Numbered from the stretch's first letter, positions 1 through 11,243 are shown. The stretch: 64,000 nucleotides of DNA from Effrenium voratum (GCA_963377175.1 CAUJNA010003246.1:349643-413642), one strand, 5' to 3'. Notes: generated by a model from the letters alone, not told the origin. Made by a program: numbers and translations.

Positions 1-1243
1 CAAAGCGGCACCTCCACCGGCGGAACTGCATGACCCCTAGCGCCCGGCGGTCAATCTCGCAAGACAGCACCTCCACCAACACTCCAAACTACATGCCCCC
101 CATCTCGCAAAGCGGCACCTCCACTAGCGCCCGAGGCTGCATGCCCCCTAACACTCCAAACTACATGCCCCCTAGCACCCGGCCGTCAATCTCGCAAAGC
201 GGCACCTCCACCAGCACCCGACACTGCATGCCCTCTAGCACCCGGCTGTCAATCTTGCAAGACAGCACCTCCACCAGCACCACAAACTGCATGCCCCCTA
301 GCAACCGTCCGTCAATCTCGCAAAACAGCACCTCCACCAGCACCCCAAACTACATGACCCCTAGCACTTGGCCGTCAATCTCACAAAACAGCACCTCCAC
401 CAACACCCAAAACTGCATGCCCCCTAGCACCCGGCCGTCAGTTTCGCAAAGCGGCACCTTCACCAGCACTGCAAACTGCATGCCCCCTAGCACCCGGCCG
501 TCAAGCTCGCAAAACAGCACCTCCACCAGCGCCCCAAACTGCATGCCCCCTATCTCGCAAAGCGGCACCTCCACCAGCACCCGAAACTGCATGCCCCCTA
601 GCACCCGGCCGTCAATCTCGCAAAACAGCACCGCCACCAGCACTCCAAACTACATGCCCCCTATCTCGCAAAGCGGCACCTCCACCGGCGGAACTGCATG
701 ACCCCTAGCGCCCGGCGGTCAATCTCGCAAGACAGCACCTCCACCAACACTCCAAACTACATCCCCCCATCTCGCAAAGCGGCACCTCCACTAGCGCCCG
801 AGGCTGCATGCCCCCTAACACTCCAAACTACATGCCCCCTAGCACCCGGCCGTCAATCTCGCAAAGCGGCACCTCCACCAGCACCCGACACTGCATGCCC
901 TCTAGCACCCGGCTGTCAATCTTGCAAGACAGCACCTCCACCAGCACCACAAACTGCATGCCCCCTAGCAACCGTCCGTCAATCTCGCAAAACAGCACCT
1001 CCACCAGCACCCCAAACTACATGACCCCTAGCACTTGGCCGTCAATCTCACAAAACAGCACCTCCACCAACACCCAAAACTGCATGCCCCCTAGCACCCG
1101 GCCGTCAGTTTCGCAAAGCGGCACTCCACCAGCACTGCAAACTGCATGCCCCCTAGCACCCGGCCGTCAAGCTCGCAAAACAGCACCTCCACCAGCGCCC
1201 CAAACTGCATGCCCCCCAGCACCCGGCCCTCAATCTCGCAAAT
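1..1243. repeat. GC-rich satellite, 63-bp monomer in a 668-bp higher-order unit
   Basis: Monomers of 63 bp (with shortened 48- and 24-bp variants) repeat the theme of CCCCTAGCACCCGGCCGTCA followed by a CTCGCAAAACAGCACC box and an ACTGCATG or ACTACATG end. The first bases of the window recur at position 669, so about eleven monomers form a higher-order unit of 668 bp; two units are present and the second is shortened. Because 63 is divisible by three, long open frames appear on both strands, giving Ser/Thr/Pro-rich translations. The 668-bp period is not divisible by three and the second unit carries single-base losses near 763 and 1120, so the frame is not kept. I read this as satellite DNA, not a gene. 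Confidence 0.93.
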
Positions 1244-2385
1244 CACTTTCCCTTCTTGATTAGAAGTTAGAACCCCTATAGCTTGCAGCTATCTGGGGAA
1301 CTACAGAAAAAAAAGGGTACGCTTATTCTAACCTCTCTACTGGAGGACCTAGATCAATCATGTTTTCCTTGGCCAGCTGTCATGTTGCAATGCGTCCATC
1401 CTGCGCGAGGATGGACGGCCAAGCAGGCCGCACGTGGAGATAGCTGCCTGCATGCATCGAGCGCAATGGTAGAGGTCCGTATCTGCGTGCTAAGCATCAC
1501 CCTGTGGATAATTTACATGGAGTTTTCTCCACATGGGGTGGCGCTTTTGGGAAAGGGCTCCAAGCTATTTACGCGCGTGCTTGCTTGCGTCTTATGGGCC
1601 GGTAGACCCAGCAAATTCCTCAAGAAGTAGGATGTCCGTCGGGCTCTCAACCATCAACCCGAAGGTGAGTGCCCTCCACAAATGACACACCCTTCGGCCG
1701 GCCTTGTTTGGAATCCAGGTTGCGGGGAGATGCTGGGAAGAATTGATTCACAGTTGTTCATTGCTTGGCCCAAAGTTGGGTGGCTCTGTGTCAACTGAAC
1801 AAGAGTTGGTTTGGATGCTGGAGCGGGTTGCCCAGGTGGAAAAAGCGACGCCTGGGTGTGAGTTTGAGTAAGAGACCCGTCCATGTTGCTGGTTTTTCCC
1901 TCAGCTTGGTTTCGGCTTGAGTTCGCCAAAGCATCCAAACAGCAGACCCCAGTTCACGCTCCCAAGTTGCTCCGGATTTGCCTTTTAAACCCCTGCTCGG
2001 TTGAGCAATCTCAGGCACCCGGGCCCTTAGAAAAGGGTGGGGTCTGCTGGTTTTGATCTATCAGTGGCGCCGCACTTGGTTTTCTCAATGGTCCAGACGG
2101 CCAGTGGTGCCCTTACCAGCCATGCCCTTTCTCCAACCGCCATAGAAGTGGAGCAGAGGCTTCCCAAAAAGGAAAACAAGGGCAGAACCCTCCAATCAGC
2201 TTCCACCCGTCAAAAACTTGAGTGCCCCTTTGTTTTCCACTCCTGTGGCTGGTTGCTCGGAAATCTACAGGTCTGGGTCTGGGCGTTACCGACGAATGGC
2301 CGCCCCGAGGCGAACCTTGAAGAAGTTCGGTCGCCCAAGGACGGGCAAAGTTGCCACTAGTGCCGCGAGTCCCCCCCAATGCTCG
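1244..2385. other. Intergenic spacer
   Basis: Nothing codes convincingly here. It holds the 3' half of one F1 element (1301-1352) and otherwise unique-looking sequence with no long frame that resembles a known family. Confidence 0.6.
1301..1352 (+). mobile_element. F1 inverted-repeat element, 3' half
   Basis: The segment CTACAGAAAA...TTCTAACCTCTCTACTGGAGGACCTAG matches the right half of the complete F1 copies at 27801-27915 and 42988-43098. The left half is missing; the sequence upstream leads back to the satellite. Confidence 0.8.
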
Positions 2386-2471
2386 GGGGGCTCCAGCAGG
2401 GCCCTTTCTCACCCTTTTTGGGGAGAGGCTTCCCCTATTAAAATAGACTGCAGAAAAAAGGGTACCCTTAT
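2386..2471 (+). mobile_element. F1 inverted-repeat element, 5' part, split by the LINE
   Basis: A degraded F1 left part (CTCCAGCAGGGCCCTTT, then CCCCTATTAAAATAGACTGCAGAAAAAAGG) runs up to the LINE. The rest of the F1 element resumes at 11202, so one F1 copy was cut in two by the LINE insertion. The first bases of the F1 terminus are too diverged to place exactly. Confidence 0.8.
2456..2471. repeat. Target-site duplication of the LINE, left copy
   Basis: AAAAGGGTACCCTTAT, identical in all 16 bases to 11202-11217. It is part of the F1 target element. Confidence 0.88.
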
Positions 2472-2684
2472 AGGCGTCTGGCTCCAAGGTCTTTCGCCTC
2501 AGGGTTCTGGGCACCCGGGGCGTGGCGACTCCTCCCTGGAGCGTCACGCGTCTACTAAGGTGGATACCCATCTCCGCCGCCCCGCCTTTGCTCCTGTGGC
2601 CGCCACCCCTCGCTGCCCCTGCCCTTTGCCTTTTTGGCTCCTGTGCGTGCTTGGGCTTCTGCGGTGTGGCTTTGGCTCTCTGCC

Positions 2685-5600
2685 ATGTTGACGCGTGACC
2701 CCCTTGTCTTGCGTGCTTTGGGCTCCTTGTCGGACCGTGCTCTTGGCTCCCTCGATGGTTTGATCGAGCAGGGCACTTTCTTCCAGAGTGCCGAACCTCT
2801 CATGTGGCATGGGCAAGCCTTGCTTCAGTTCCGGGTCGATGCCCAAACTGGTGATTCCACCTGGGAGTGTTCCCTTTTCTCTCCTGGCCTGCCGCCTGAC
2901 TTGCATGCTACTCCACGTGCTCGGCGCCTTCTCTTCACGTTTGAACTCCGGGCTCCTAGCTTCTTTCAGGCCCTGTTGCAGCCGGGTGAGCAGCACTTTC
3001 GTGCCTTTGGGGTCACCTTGCAACCTGGCACCCTCCCCCGCGTGGCCCGGATTGAGGAGGATACGGTCGTATGGAGGATCGGGAGCCCCCTGCCGGCTGA
3101 ACCGCTCTCGGTCACCCACCTCTTTGCTGGTGCTTTTCATGGTTGGGGCCAGGCCCTCGAATGCATTAGCAGGTCCCTTGGCCTTGTGGTTGTCCATGAG
3201 GTCCTGGTGGACAACAGGCGGCCACGTCGTTCCCTGGACTGGTTGCCACGTGGCCACGGCCTCTCCTCCCTGTCCCCCCTGGTCTCGAGCCTCCTCCCGG
3301 GATGGCCTGGAAGTTCCCGCAGGCGTTTGCTTCCTGGAGACCATGTTGTGGGCTCGGCGTGCTGCCCCCTTGGCACTGTTGATGGAGTGTGTGGACGCTC
3401 TCCCTGTGCACCCTCACTACCCCATCATCCTGGCCTTCATCCGATGGGCTGGATTCACTGTGCATACCACTATGCTCCATAACCATGCTGTTTTTGGTCC
3501 CTGCACTCGGCGCAGATGGCTTGCTGTTCTAATCCGCCATGATGTTGATCTGCCGCCCTCCCAGCCTGTTGGACTCTTCCAGGATCCCTCTCCGGTCCCT
3601 TGGACACATGAGTCCTTCCAGGTTCAGGAAGCCCCTGAGATGGACCACGCTCGGCTTCTAGATGCGGCCACCCTGCCATACTACACCAATCCTGCCTGTC
3701 TTGCCGGGGCAGGACTTGAGAGCTCGCGTGATGTCTACTGAGTCGCATCCCTTCTCCCGACGCTCCTCTGCGCACTCTTTGTGCCAGGTACAGTCAACAG
3801 CATCTGCTGGCTGCGGACACACTTGCCGACCGGGGTCTGTTTGCCCAGCTCACTCACCTTGATGAGCGGCCTGCCTTCCTCTCACCTGCCCAGTGGGCTT
3901 TATGGCTGGGTGCCACTCGTCCACTCATACTTCTTCCACCCTTGGAGGATGTGTTTGCTGGTCTTGGCAACTCCATTTCGGTCCCTCAAGCAGCCATCCC
4001 ATGGGCCATCATGTTGAGCCTCTTTGGGCTTGTGTCGCATGAGCCCGAGCACCTTGTGCTGCAGGTTTGGAGGAGTCGCATGTGGGGTCCACAACTCCAC
4101 GCTGCCCTTGTCAGGGGTTGGTACTACATCGGCCCACTGGGTCCCCTGCTTGACTTTGCCCTCCACCCACAGGTTGCACAAAGGGCTAACCTTCAAAGTC
4201 CTCCCATTGTGGTCCGAGAGGAGGCTTACCCCCTCCTCTACTTTGCCTACCGCCTGGGCGTTGCCCGCACTGCCATTTACTCACCGGGCGGATTTCGGGT
4301 TGAGGTTACCTATCCTGTTGGTGCCACTGTTGCCCTGGTTCTCTTCACTGCTCGCGTGCCACCTGTGGTCTTTCCCCATGTTGCTCTCTCCTCTTTTGCC
4401 AGAGTGTGGGATCTTCGTGAGCCGGCCCATGACCTCACTGGTCACATCCTCACTGTTGTTCCTGCACAGGAACCCGAGGAGTTGGAACCACAACCTGCTC
4501 CGGTCCCAATGTTCCCTCCCCAGGTCACTGTCCACTTCCACGACCCACTACGGAGGGAACACTCTAGGAGTGTCCCACAACACGTCACTCTCCGGCAAGT
4601 CATCTGGACACTCCCCCTACCTGACCGCCTTCTCATGCACGTGCGACCCTACATCCAGGGGCGTGGTGTCCCCGACACAGACCCTGTCAGCCGCTGCCAA
4701 GATGCTCATGTCACCTTGCGCTTGTTTCCCTTGCCTGGAGGAGGAGCTGGCTCACGCTCTCCCGCGCTTTCGGAGCCACCTTCGGAGGATGAAGAGATGG
4801 TCCCTGAGGACCCCCTTACCCGATGCGACCCGTGGGCCTCCCCCCCGGGCCTCCCTGGCCCTACGCGGTTCTCCACTCGACAGGAACCCCGACCCCATGC
4901 CAAATGGGAGGATCTTTTGCTCCCCCCCTCCCGCTCGTTGGGGATGATGAAGTCCCTGCTCTGGTCCCCCGAGGCCAACTTGGACCCCTGGTGTCTGGCC
5001 TGGCCTTTTGCCCTGTCAGTGCTCTCGCTGAAAGCCTCCGCCTGCAGGTTGTTGGCCCCACTGCCCTCATTGTCCCGGGCAATTCCAGAACCACTCTGCC
5101 TTCCCTGCCTTCCCACCTGGCGGTTGAAGGGCCCATGCAAATCAGTGTTCTTGATGTTCAGGCCGGGACCACCTACAAGCGGCCAGGTCATCCTTGTCCA
5201 TCTGATTCCCGGTATTGTCTACCGGCCTGTCACTGCTGATGCTGTCATCATTGACACTGATGACTTTGTTGAGCTCGTTGTTGAGGTCTTCGAGAAACTT
5301 GCTACTGACTTCCCGGCTTACGTCGGGCGCTCTATGTCGGACCTTCGTGGCATACTCGAAGGCTTCCTCCCTGATGGTGCCTTGCAGTCCTGCTACGCCC
5401 TCAGAATCCTGCAGGGCTCTCCGCACGGTCTCGGCCGAGTCTTTCAGATCACTCTGAAAGTCCGGCTTCGCCTTGCATGTTTGAGGCTCTCTGGCATCAG
5501 CTCTCACTTTGTCCGTGATTTCTTGGCACGAGGCAGCGACCCCCTTGATCATTCCATAGTGCACAGGTTCTGGCCTCTCACCCCTGATGGTACTCGCTCT

Positions 5601-6300
5601 GCACTAGCGGTCACCCGCGCCCTTGACACCTTCGCTGGACTTGCTCCTCTGAAGCGTGGCCTGGTTGTGCGCATTCTCAACGCCCACCTTGCGGTTGCCC
5701 GTCGGGCCCTCCTGCAGGACGACCCCCGTTTCTGTGAGGCCAACCGAGCCCTTGTCCCCAGAGTCAACTATTTCGCCGAGGGCTTGCTCTTTGGGGCCAC
5801 ACCTGGGGCCATCTCTGAGGCTGTCCTCAAGGCTGTTGGAGTCCCGTGCATACCCCTCCGTTCTTTTCTGGAGGAATGTCCTTGCTTTTGGTCAGGATCC
5901 TCCCTTGTTGGAGTTCCCCCTGCTCTCTGCGGGCCGTCCCTGTGAGGTACTCCTTGCCTTGGAGCCACCTACCTCCTCTCGTACCAAGACTGGCCGGCCT
6001 TCTGCACCACGGCAACGCCCAAGCCGCGCTGCCCTTGCTGACACTCAGACCCCAGCTACCACCTCGGGTCCCTGGAGGCGCGACTTGGCGGCTTGGAAGC
6101 CAAGCAGGATTGCCTTGCTGATAAGGTTGAGACACAGTTCTCGCAGGTCTCTGCGCAGCTCTCTCGCATCCTGGGAGCAGTCTCCAAGCCCGGCCGCGCC
6201 TGCTCCCCTGAGCCGGCCCCTGCTTTCAAGGCCGCCCAGTTGGTTCTTCACAGCCCCCCCTTCGCCGGGGGGTCTGTGCACCTGGTTCTTCCAAAGGGGA
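2685..6300 (+). pseudogene. LINE ORF1 product, frameshifted
   Basis: This is the protein upstream of the endonuclease, by position the RNA-binding/gag-like ORF1 product. The first ATG in the opening frame is at 2685; an upstream start cannot be excluded. The coding frame changes near 3230-3330, 3790, 4950, 5165, 5870 and 6085. The longest clean part (about 3850-4950) is rich in hydrophobic and proline residues and ends in an acidic Ser/Glu/Asp stretch near 4770-4810. The part around 5170-5850 has alternating hydrophobic and charged residues. Near 6085-6240 a short heptad-like stretch (KVETQFSQVSAQLSRILGAV) could form a coiled coil. I see no CCHC knuckle or RRM. At roughly 1,100 to 1,200 codons it is long for a LINE ORF1. 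The role is inferred from position only. Confidence 0.6.
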
Positions 6301-6557
6301 GCTCCCCTCCTTTGCCCTTATGCCCCATGGTCTTGCCATGGATACGGGGCCTTGTGTGGTCTTACTCCCCTTTGGCTTTTTGTGCTGTGGTGCAGCTTTG
6401 TTGGTACTTGGGGGCACTTGCGGTGGGGCCGCACTGCCCACCTTGTCTCTTTACGCTATGGGTGCTGCCTCCTGCCCCTCAGCTGGGCAGCTCCCATTCT
6501 CTTTACTCAGTTTTGCTTTGCCGCTACCCTTGGCTTTCCTGGCGAAGGGCCTCTCAC

Positions 6558-7222
6558 ATTTCATTCGCACAATGTCGGCTCCTTCTTGGCACATCCGGAC
6601 TTGCTTGACTGCTCTGCCGAGGTCCTCCTACTGCAGGAGGCCCGCCTTTCGGCGGACAACATTCGGGCCCAGGAGGCGAACCGCCAACTTACCCCTGGTC
6701 CCCTCCTGCCCATCACGGCTGACGTCAATGGTGTCCGAAGAGTTGAGTGGGGTGGCCTCGCTGTCCTTTCTCAGGCGTGCGTTGTCTACGACTTTGATGT
6801 CTCTAAGGACGTTACCGGCCACCTTGGCTCCCTGCTGGCTACGGGTCGCGTCCAGGCATCTTGGGCTGTCTTTGGGAGGCTCCGCTTTCTCCTTATCAAC
6901 TTCTATGGAGTTTCTGGGGCCTCCTCGGATGAGCCCACCCACCAGCACAACGATGAGCTGCTCACCAGGATACTGGATTTCGCTGCCCAATTCGTTCAGG
7001 ACTTCCCTGTCGTCTTTGCCGGCGACTTCCAAGCGGACCCCCTGTCCTATGCTTCGCTTGCGGACGCTTGCAGCACGGGGGCTTGGGTCGACCCTTTGGC
7101 CCCTATGGACCGCTATTGACACGGTTTTCCTCAGTGAGCATGCGCTCCATCTCTTGGAACAGGCCTGCGTTATTCCGCTCTGTGGCTACCAGCACGCCTC
7201 TGTCTCGCTTACCTTCTCTGCT
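6558..7222 (+). pseudogene. LINE ORF2: APE-type endonuclease domain
   Basis: The apurinic-like endonuclease nicks the target DNA to prime reverse transcription. Signatures in order are SHNVGS (Asn of motif I), LLLQEARL (the catalytic QE motif), FYGVSG, VFAGDFQ (the GDFN motif with Gln in place of Asn) and, after a frame change near 7115, IDTVFLS and YQHASVSL, the equivalent of the terminal SDH box, in which Ser-Asp is not kept. The order and spacing fit the exonuclease-endonuclease-phosphatase fold. Changes in the GDFN and SDH boxes may have weakened catalysis. The frame break lies directly after the GDF box. Confidence 0.8.
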
Positions 7223-8990
7223 CCTACTGAGACCCCTCGTGCTGTTGCCTTTGCGTCCTTTGCCCCTCTGGACTTGACCGCCCTGGCTTCTCCTGCCCAG
7301 ATAACTCAATGTGCGGAGGATCTGTGGCAGCAAAGTTACAGTCGCGACCTCACTGAGGCTAGCAACTCGGAGCAGGCCTGGGCCCTCTTTTCTGACTTTG
7401 CACTTCGTGTGTTGGTGGACTCTGGGGCCAAGTGGGGCAGGGGGATCCGCACCCGTGGATCCCTACCCCCCGTTCGGCCCAAGCGCTCCCCTCAACCGGC
7501 CCTGCCCCCTTCGCACCCCATCACCCTTCACGCACGCCTCCTGTCTCTTGCACGGGAGCTCTTCTACCGCCTGGCTCGCTTGCCGGTTACCACGGTGCCT
7601 GATGCTGCTGTCACGTGTGCCACCATCCGGCGGTTCCGCCGGCTTGCGCGCGACCTTCGATTTCCTTTGGAGTCTGAGGATCTCACACCTGGCGGCACTG
7701 CTCATCTCTGCGAGAGAATCGAGTGCCGGCTCCAGGAAGTCACTCGTCAGAGGCAGCGCGCCTCCTACCGCAGGTGGAAGGAGCGTCTCCGTCACTCTGC
7801 CCTGCATACTGGGAAGGCTGTGTTTCAACACCTTGCCAAGGCGGCTACCACGTCCTCCCCCAACCTTCTTGCCGGGCAGGATGGTCTGCCTGCCTACCAT
7901 CCTGCGGATGCACTCGAGCATGCCGCCCAGCAGTGGAACACTGTCTTTGCCGTCCACGCTGAAACCATCCCGGTCGAACCACTCATGAGGCCTATCCAGC
8001 ACCTGCTCGAGCGACGGGCTACGCCCCTTGACCTCCCGGCCGTCACGCCGGATGACCTGGCTCGCTCCATCTGCGCTCGGAGTGTGGACTCTTCCCTTGA
8101 TGGCTGGTCCGCACGGGAGCTCCAGGCTCTCCCGCTTCGGGTGTTGCAGGTCCTTGCCTTACTCTTCAACAAGGTGGAGGCGGGCTTGTGGTCCATGCCT
8201 CGTATCTTCGGCACGGCCAGACTTGCGGTGCTGGACAAAGGAGCGGGCCCCAGCCCTCTCTCTAAACGCCTCATCGCTGTCCTCCCCATCACCTACCTTG
8301 CGTGGTCCTCGGCTAGGTTCCGTGCTTCGCCTACTCCCTAGCCACACTGTTGCTATCCTTACGGCTTTGGGCTTCCCAGCCTCTGTGGCCAATGCCTGGC
8401 ATTCCAACTACTGCGACTTCAGGCGCTATCTCTCCTGGCGGGGAGCCATCCACCCTACTCCCTTGGCCAACTGCAACGGCATCGCCCAGGGCTGTTCCCT
8501 CTCGGTCTTGGCGGCAAATGTCTTGATGGCTGCCTGGGCTCTTCTCATCAGGCACTTCCCTGGGGTTGAACCCCGGGTCTATGTTGACGACGGCTACATG
8601 TCCGTCTCTACGCCGGACGCCATTCCCTCCCTTGTGCAGGCTGTCAGGGCTACTTCCCTTTTTGATGGCCTCTCTGGCCAGCTTTTCAACCTCCACAAGT
8701 CTGGCTGGTGGACTACTCATGAGTCGCCTGCCCTGCAGCTCCAGGCCGCTCTCCCCGGTGCGCCACGTCTGCGCTCCCTGCGACCACTCGGCGTGTGCAT
8801 CAACTTGGATTTGCGTGGCACTAGGGATGCTCGGGCTCCTGCAGTTGCTCGTTTCCGGGCAGCCCTCAGGGCTATCCGTGTGTTGCCCCTCTCTCCCTTC
8901 GCCAAAGCCACCTTTGTTGCTCGCAAGGCCATGCCCATGCTTACCTACTCTGCGGAACTAAATTTCGGGCTTCTGTCTTCCTTGGCTACC
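7223..8990 (+). pseudogene. LINE ORF2: linker and reverse transcriptase, motif A missing
   Basis: One frame runs from about 7115 to 8315, through an arginine-rich linker and the start of the RT palm (DSSLDGWSARELQALP, then RLAVLDKG and RLIAVLPITYLAW). The frame then changes and the protein resumes with TALGFPASVANAWH, GIAQGCSLS (motif B) and RVYVDDGYMSV (motif C; YVDD at 8580-8591), followed by the thumb. In the family, about 50 residues containing the catalytic Asp of motif A (the D..KAFD box) lie between the LPITYLAW and LGFP motifs. Here the two are nearly joined, so motif A was lost by a deletion near 8310-8340 that also shifted the frame. Such an RT cannot be active. Confidence 0.85.
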
Positions 8991-9577
8991 GAGGTTGCGG
9001 GTGTCCTGTGGGATGGTCGGCCTGGCTGGCGTTCCCGTGAGTTGCTCCTTGCTGTTGTCCACCGGGGTCATCTGGTTCACCCCGAGTACGCCATGGCGTA
9101 CCGCGCCGTACTCAATGTGGCCTCCCACCTCCAGCGCTCGGAGAAGTTCGCCATCCAGTGGCGGATCGCCTTTACCAATCCTAGGATAATGCCTTCCACG
9201 CTGGTCTCCAACGGGATTGCTGCGGTCACTTTGTGTGGTTTGCGTTTCCGGGCCCCTGCGGATGTTGCCCTTGCCTCGGGACCATGGATGTCCCTGTTTA
9301 GTGTCTCCCTTCGCTCCCTGGCAAGACTCCTGCAGTGGACCATCGCTCAGCACGCCTACCAGCGCGCCTACCGTGGCAAGCGTGCGGATATTGTCTCGGG
9401 GCCGTCTGGCCTCCTTGATGTTGCGCTCACTCGCTCTCCCTGGCTCGTCCCACCTGGCCCGGGTTGGAGCTCCTTTGTCCGTGCTTTCCCCTCCAACCGT
9501 GTGGTTTTGCTGTGGTTGTCGGCTCTGCGGCTACGGCTGACCGGCTTTATGCCTCCAACCTGGCCGCATCCCCAGGC

Positions 9578-9628
9578 TGCCGCTTCTGTGATGGCGCTGA
9601 TGAGACGCTGGCACACCTTGTGCAGTGC
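9578..9628 (+). other. LINE ORF2: C-x2-C-x8-H-x3-C zinc finger
   Basis: CRFCDGADETLAHLVQC fits the finger found between RT and RNase H in many LINE ORF2 proteins (zf-RVT type). It lies in frame 2, while the RT thumb before it is in frame 3 and the RNase H after it is in frame 1, so frame changes flank it near 9540 and 9775. Confidence 0.8.
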
Positions 9629-9798
9629 AGTGCCCTCCATGCTCGCATTGGTTCGCCGCCTGCCCAGCGTGAGGATCAGGGCCCTTCCTTCTACACTCAT
9701 GCCTTGGCTGAAATCCCTGCGGACCTTGCCCATGCCGCCCTCCGGGCTGTGCCCTGGCCCGCTACCACCCCGCTACCCAGGTACAGCGGGCGGCGGGG

Positions 9799-10872
9799 AT
9801 GTCCACCTGTGATGGCAGTGTCTACCTGCCTCACCACTTGCTCTTCGCTGCTGCGGGCTTTGCCGTGGTGAGTGCCTCTGCTGGTGTGTGCGCTTCTGGT
9901 CCTGTTCCGGGCCCCCTGGCGGACAACTACCGTGCTGAGGTCTACGCCATCTTGCATGCCGCTCAGCTTGCTCGCGGTCGGCTCACTGTTCACACCGACT
10001 CCCAAGCTGCGGTCTGCGCCTGGCATGGCTTTCACCTGAGGGGGTGTGTGCCTCCCAATGCTGCGGCGGCTGACCTCTGGCTGCCCCTTTGGGACTTGGT
10101 TCGCCTGCGTGCCACCTCTGGTTTTACTCTGACCCTCCACTGGATTCGGGGCCACTTGCCTCTCGACCAGTGCCCTGGTTCGGTTGAGCTCATGCATGCG
10201 CGTTGTAACCATGCGGCTGACCGTGCGGCCAAGCGGGCGGCGCGTGCTTCCCTTGCCCTTCCTATCTTTCGCATGTCTGCCTTGTTCTTCTCTGCCTATC
10301 GGCGCCATCGCTGGCTCCAGCAGCTCTTCCTTGCCTTGGCGGCCACCCCTGTTCCTCCTCCGCCCCCTGAGCCCCCTGATCCCGAGGTGCCCCCCCCTGA
10401 GGCCCCCGTTGCCCTAGGGTTAGATGTAGAGACTGAGCCTTGCCATGGCTCGACTGTGCTGCATGTTGAGAGGCTCCTCACCAAGCCGCTGGACTGGCCT
10501 CATGGCTCGCTGCAGTGGACGATTCGCTGCGGGGACTTCCAGCCCGGTCTGGAGGCCGCTCTGCTCTTCTGGCGGCGCAGCCCTGGCATTGTCAGGTATG
10601 CTGGCGGTGCTGCCACGGCCCGTGGCCTCTTGGTGCACTTCAAAGCCGTGAGGAAGTGCATCGCCCGGCGCAACCCGGATGCCTTCCCCCACTTCTGGGG
10701 GCCGCGGCTCGGCCGCTATGCTGGGGTCACTTGGCCACGTGGTGCTTGGCCTGGCGTCTACCTCCAGCGCACTGACGCGGAGCACAAGTGGCTTCAGCGG
10801 GTCCTACTCCGGGCCTCCCGCCTCGGCAGAGTACCCAGAGATTGGGAATTCTCGCTGGGCGCTGTTGCGTGA
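9799..10872 (+). pseudogene. LINE ORF2: RNase H and C-terminal domain
   Basis: RNase H removes the RNA strand after first-strand synthesis. All four catalytic acids are visible: Asp in CDGS (9811), Glu in YRAEVYAI (9937), Asp in HTDSQAAV (9997) and Asp in NHAADRAA (10219). A proline-rich linker (about 10345-10410) follows, then about 150 residues with many Trp and Arg (for example DWPHGSLQWTIRCGDF and NPDAFPHFWGP) that I cannot assign; it ends at the TGA at 10870-10872. The frame is open throughout, unlike the upstream parts. The terminal domain is not part of ordinary LINE RNase H regions. Confidence 0.82.
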
Positions 10873-11201
10873 TGGATGCCCTGCAGCCCTGGGCAGTTGG
10901 TGCTGGGGTCGCCCCGTGACCCTGGCCTACAGTCAGCTACTTCCGGAACTATGTGCATGCCCCGCTCCCCAGGCACCCCTTCCGGGGGTGGCTGGTGGGC
11001 CGGGCCTTCGACTTTGAGATGTGTGCACCAGTGGACTGGGGGTCCCACCCCCTCTCCACTGGTGGTTGGCCTGCTTGTTTCACACCCCCAGTTGAGTCTC
11101 TCCTGGGGGTCTGTGCGCGGGGCTCCCGCCCCTCTTTTCACCGGTAGTAGGGCGGCATGCCCTACGACCCACGCGCGACAGACATTCGTGCGTCACGAGC
11201 C
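10873..11201 (+). other. LINE 3' untranslated region
   Basis: GC-rich, no coding signal, no poly-A or tandem tail at the end. It stops exactly at the right target duplication. Confidence 0.7.
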
Positions 11202-11243
11202 AAAAGGGTACCCTTATTCTAACCTCTCTACTGGAGGACCTAG
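11202..11243 (+). mobile_element. F1 element, 3' part after the LINE, beginning with the right target duplication
   Basis: AAAAGGGTACCCTTAT (the right LINE target duplication, 11202-11217) continues into TCTAACCTCTCTACTGGAGGACCTAG, the normal end of F1. Together with 2386-2471 it makes one F1 copy interrupted by the LINE. Confidence 0.88.

Larger units (their letters stand above)
2472..11201 (+). mobile_element. LINE-type non-LTR retrotransposon, about 8.7 kb, degenerate
   Basis: The boundaries are set by the 16-bp duplication on both sides. In order, the element holds a long ORF1 (about 2685-6300), an APE-type endonuclease (about 6558-7222), a reverse transcriptase (about 8020-8990), a zinc finger (9578-9628), an RNase H (about 9799-10240) and a further C-terminal domain ending at 10872, then about 330 bases of 3' UTR. 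The 3' end (CACGAGCC) has no poly-A tail or simple repeat. An APE endonuclease together with RNase H is the arrangement of I-like and related LINE clades; the exact clade is not decided. About ten changes of frame and the loss of RT motif A make it non-autonomous. In-frame stops are rare, which points to indels rather than long substitution decay. Confidence 0.9.

Noticed and set aside
30..701. 223-codon Ser/Thr/Pro-rich open frame
   Set aside because: It comes from 63-bp satellite monomers; the 668-bp unit breaks the frame and similar frames exist on the other strand.
2113..3344. Minus-strand frames of 152 and 266 codons
   Set aside because: The 266-codon frame is antisense to LINE ORF1, whose plus-strand reading is supported by the element structure. 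The 152-codon frame covers the F1 fragment and spacer.
4706..9733. Many minus-strand frames inside the LINE
   Set aside because: Antisense shadows of ORF1, endonuclease and RT; a C/T-rich coding strand creates them.
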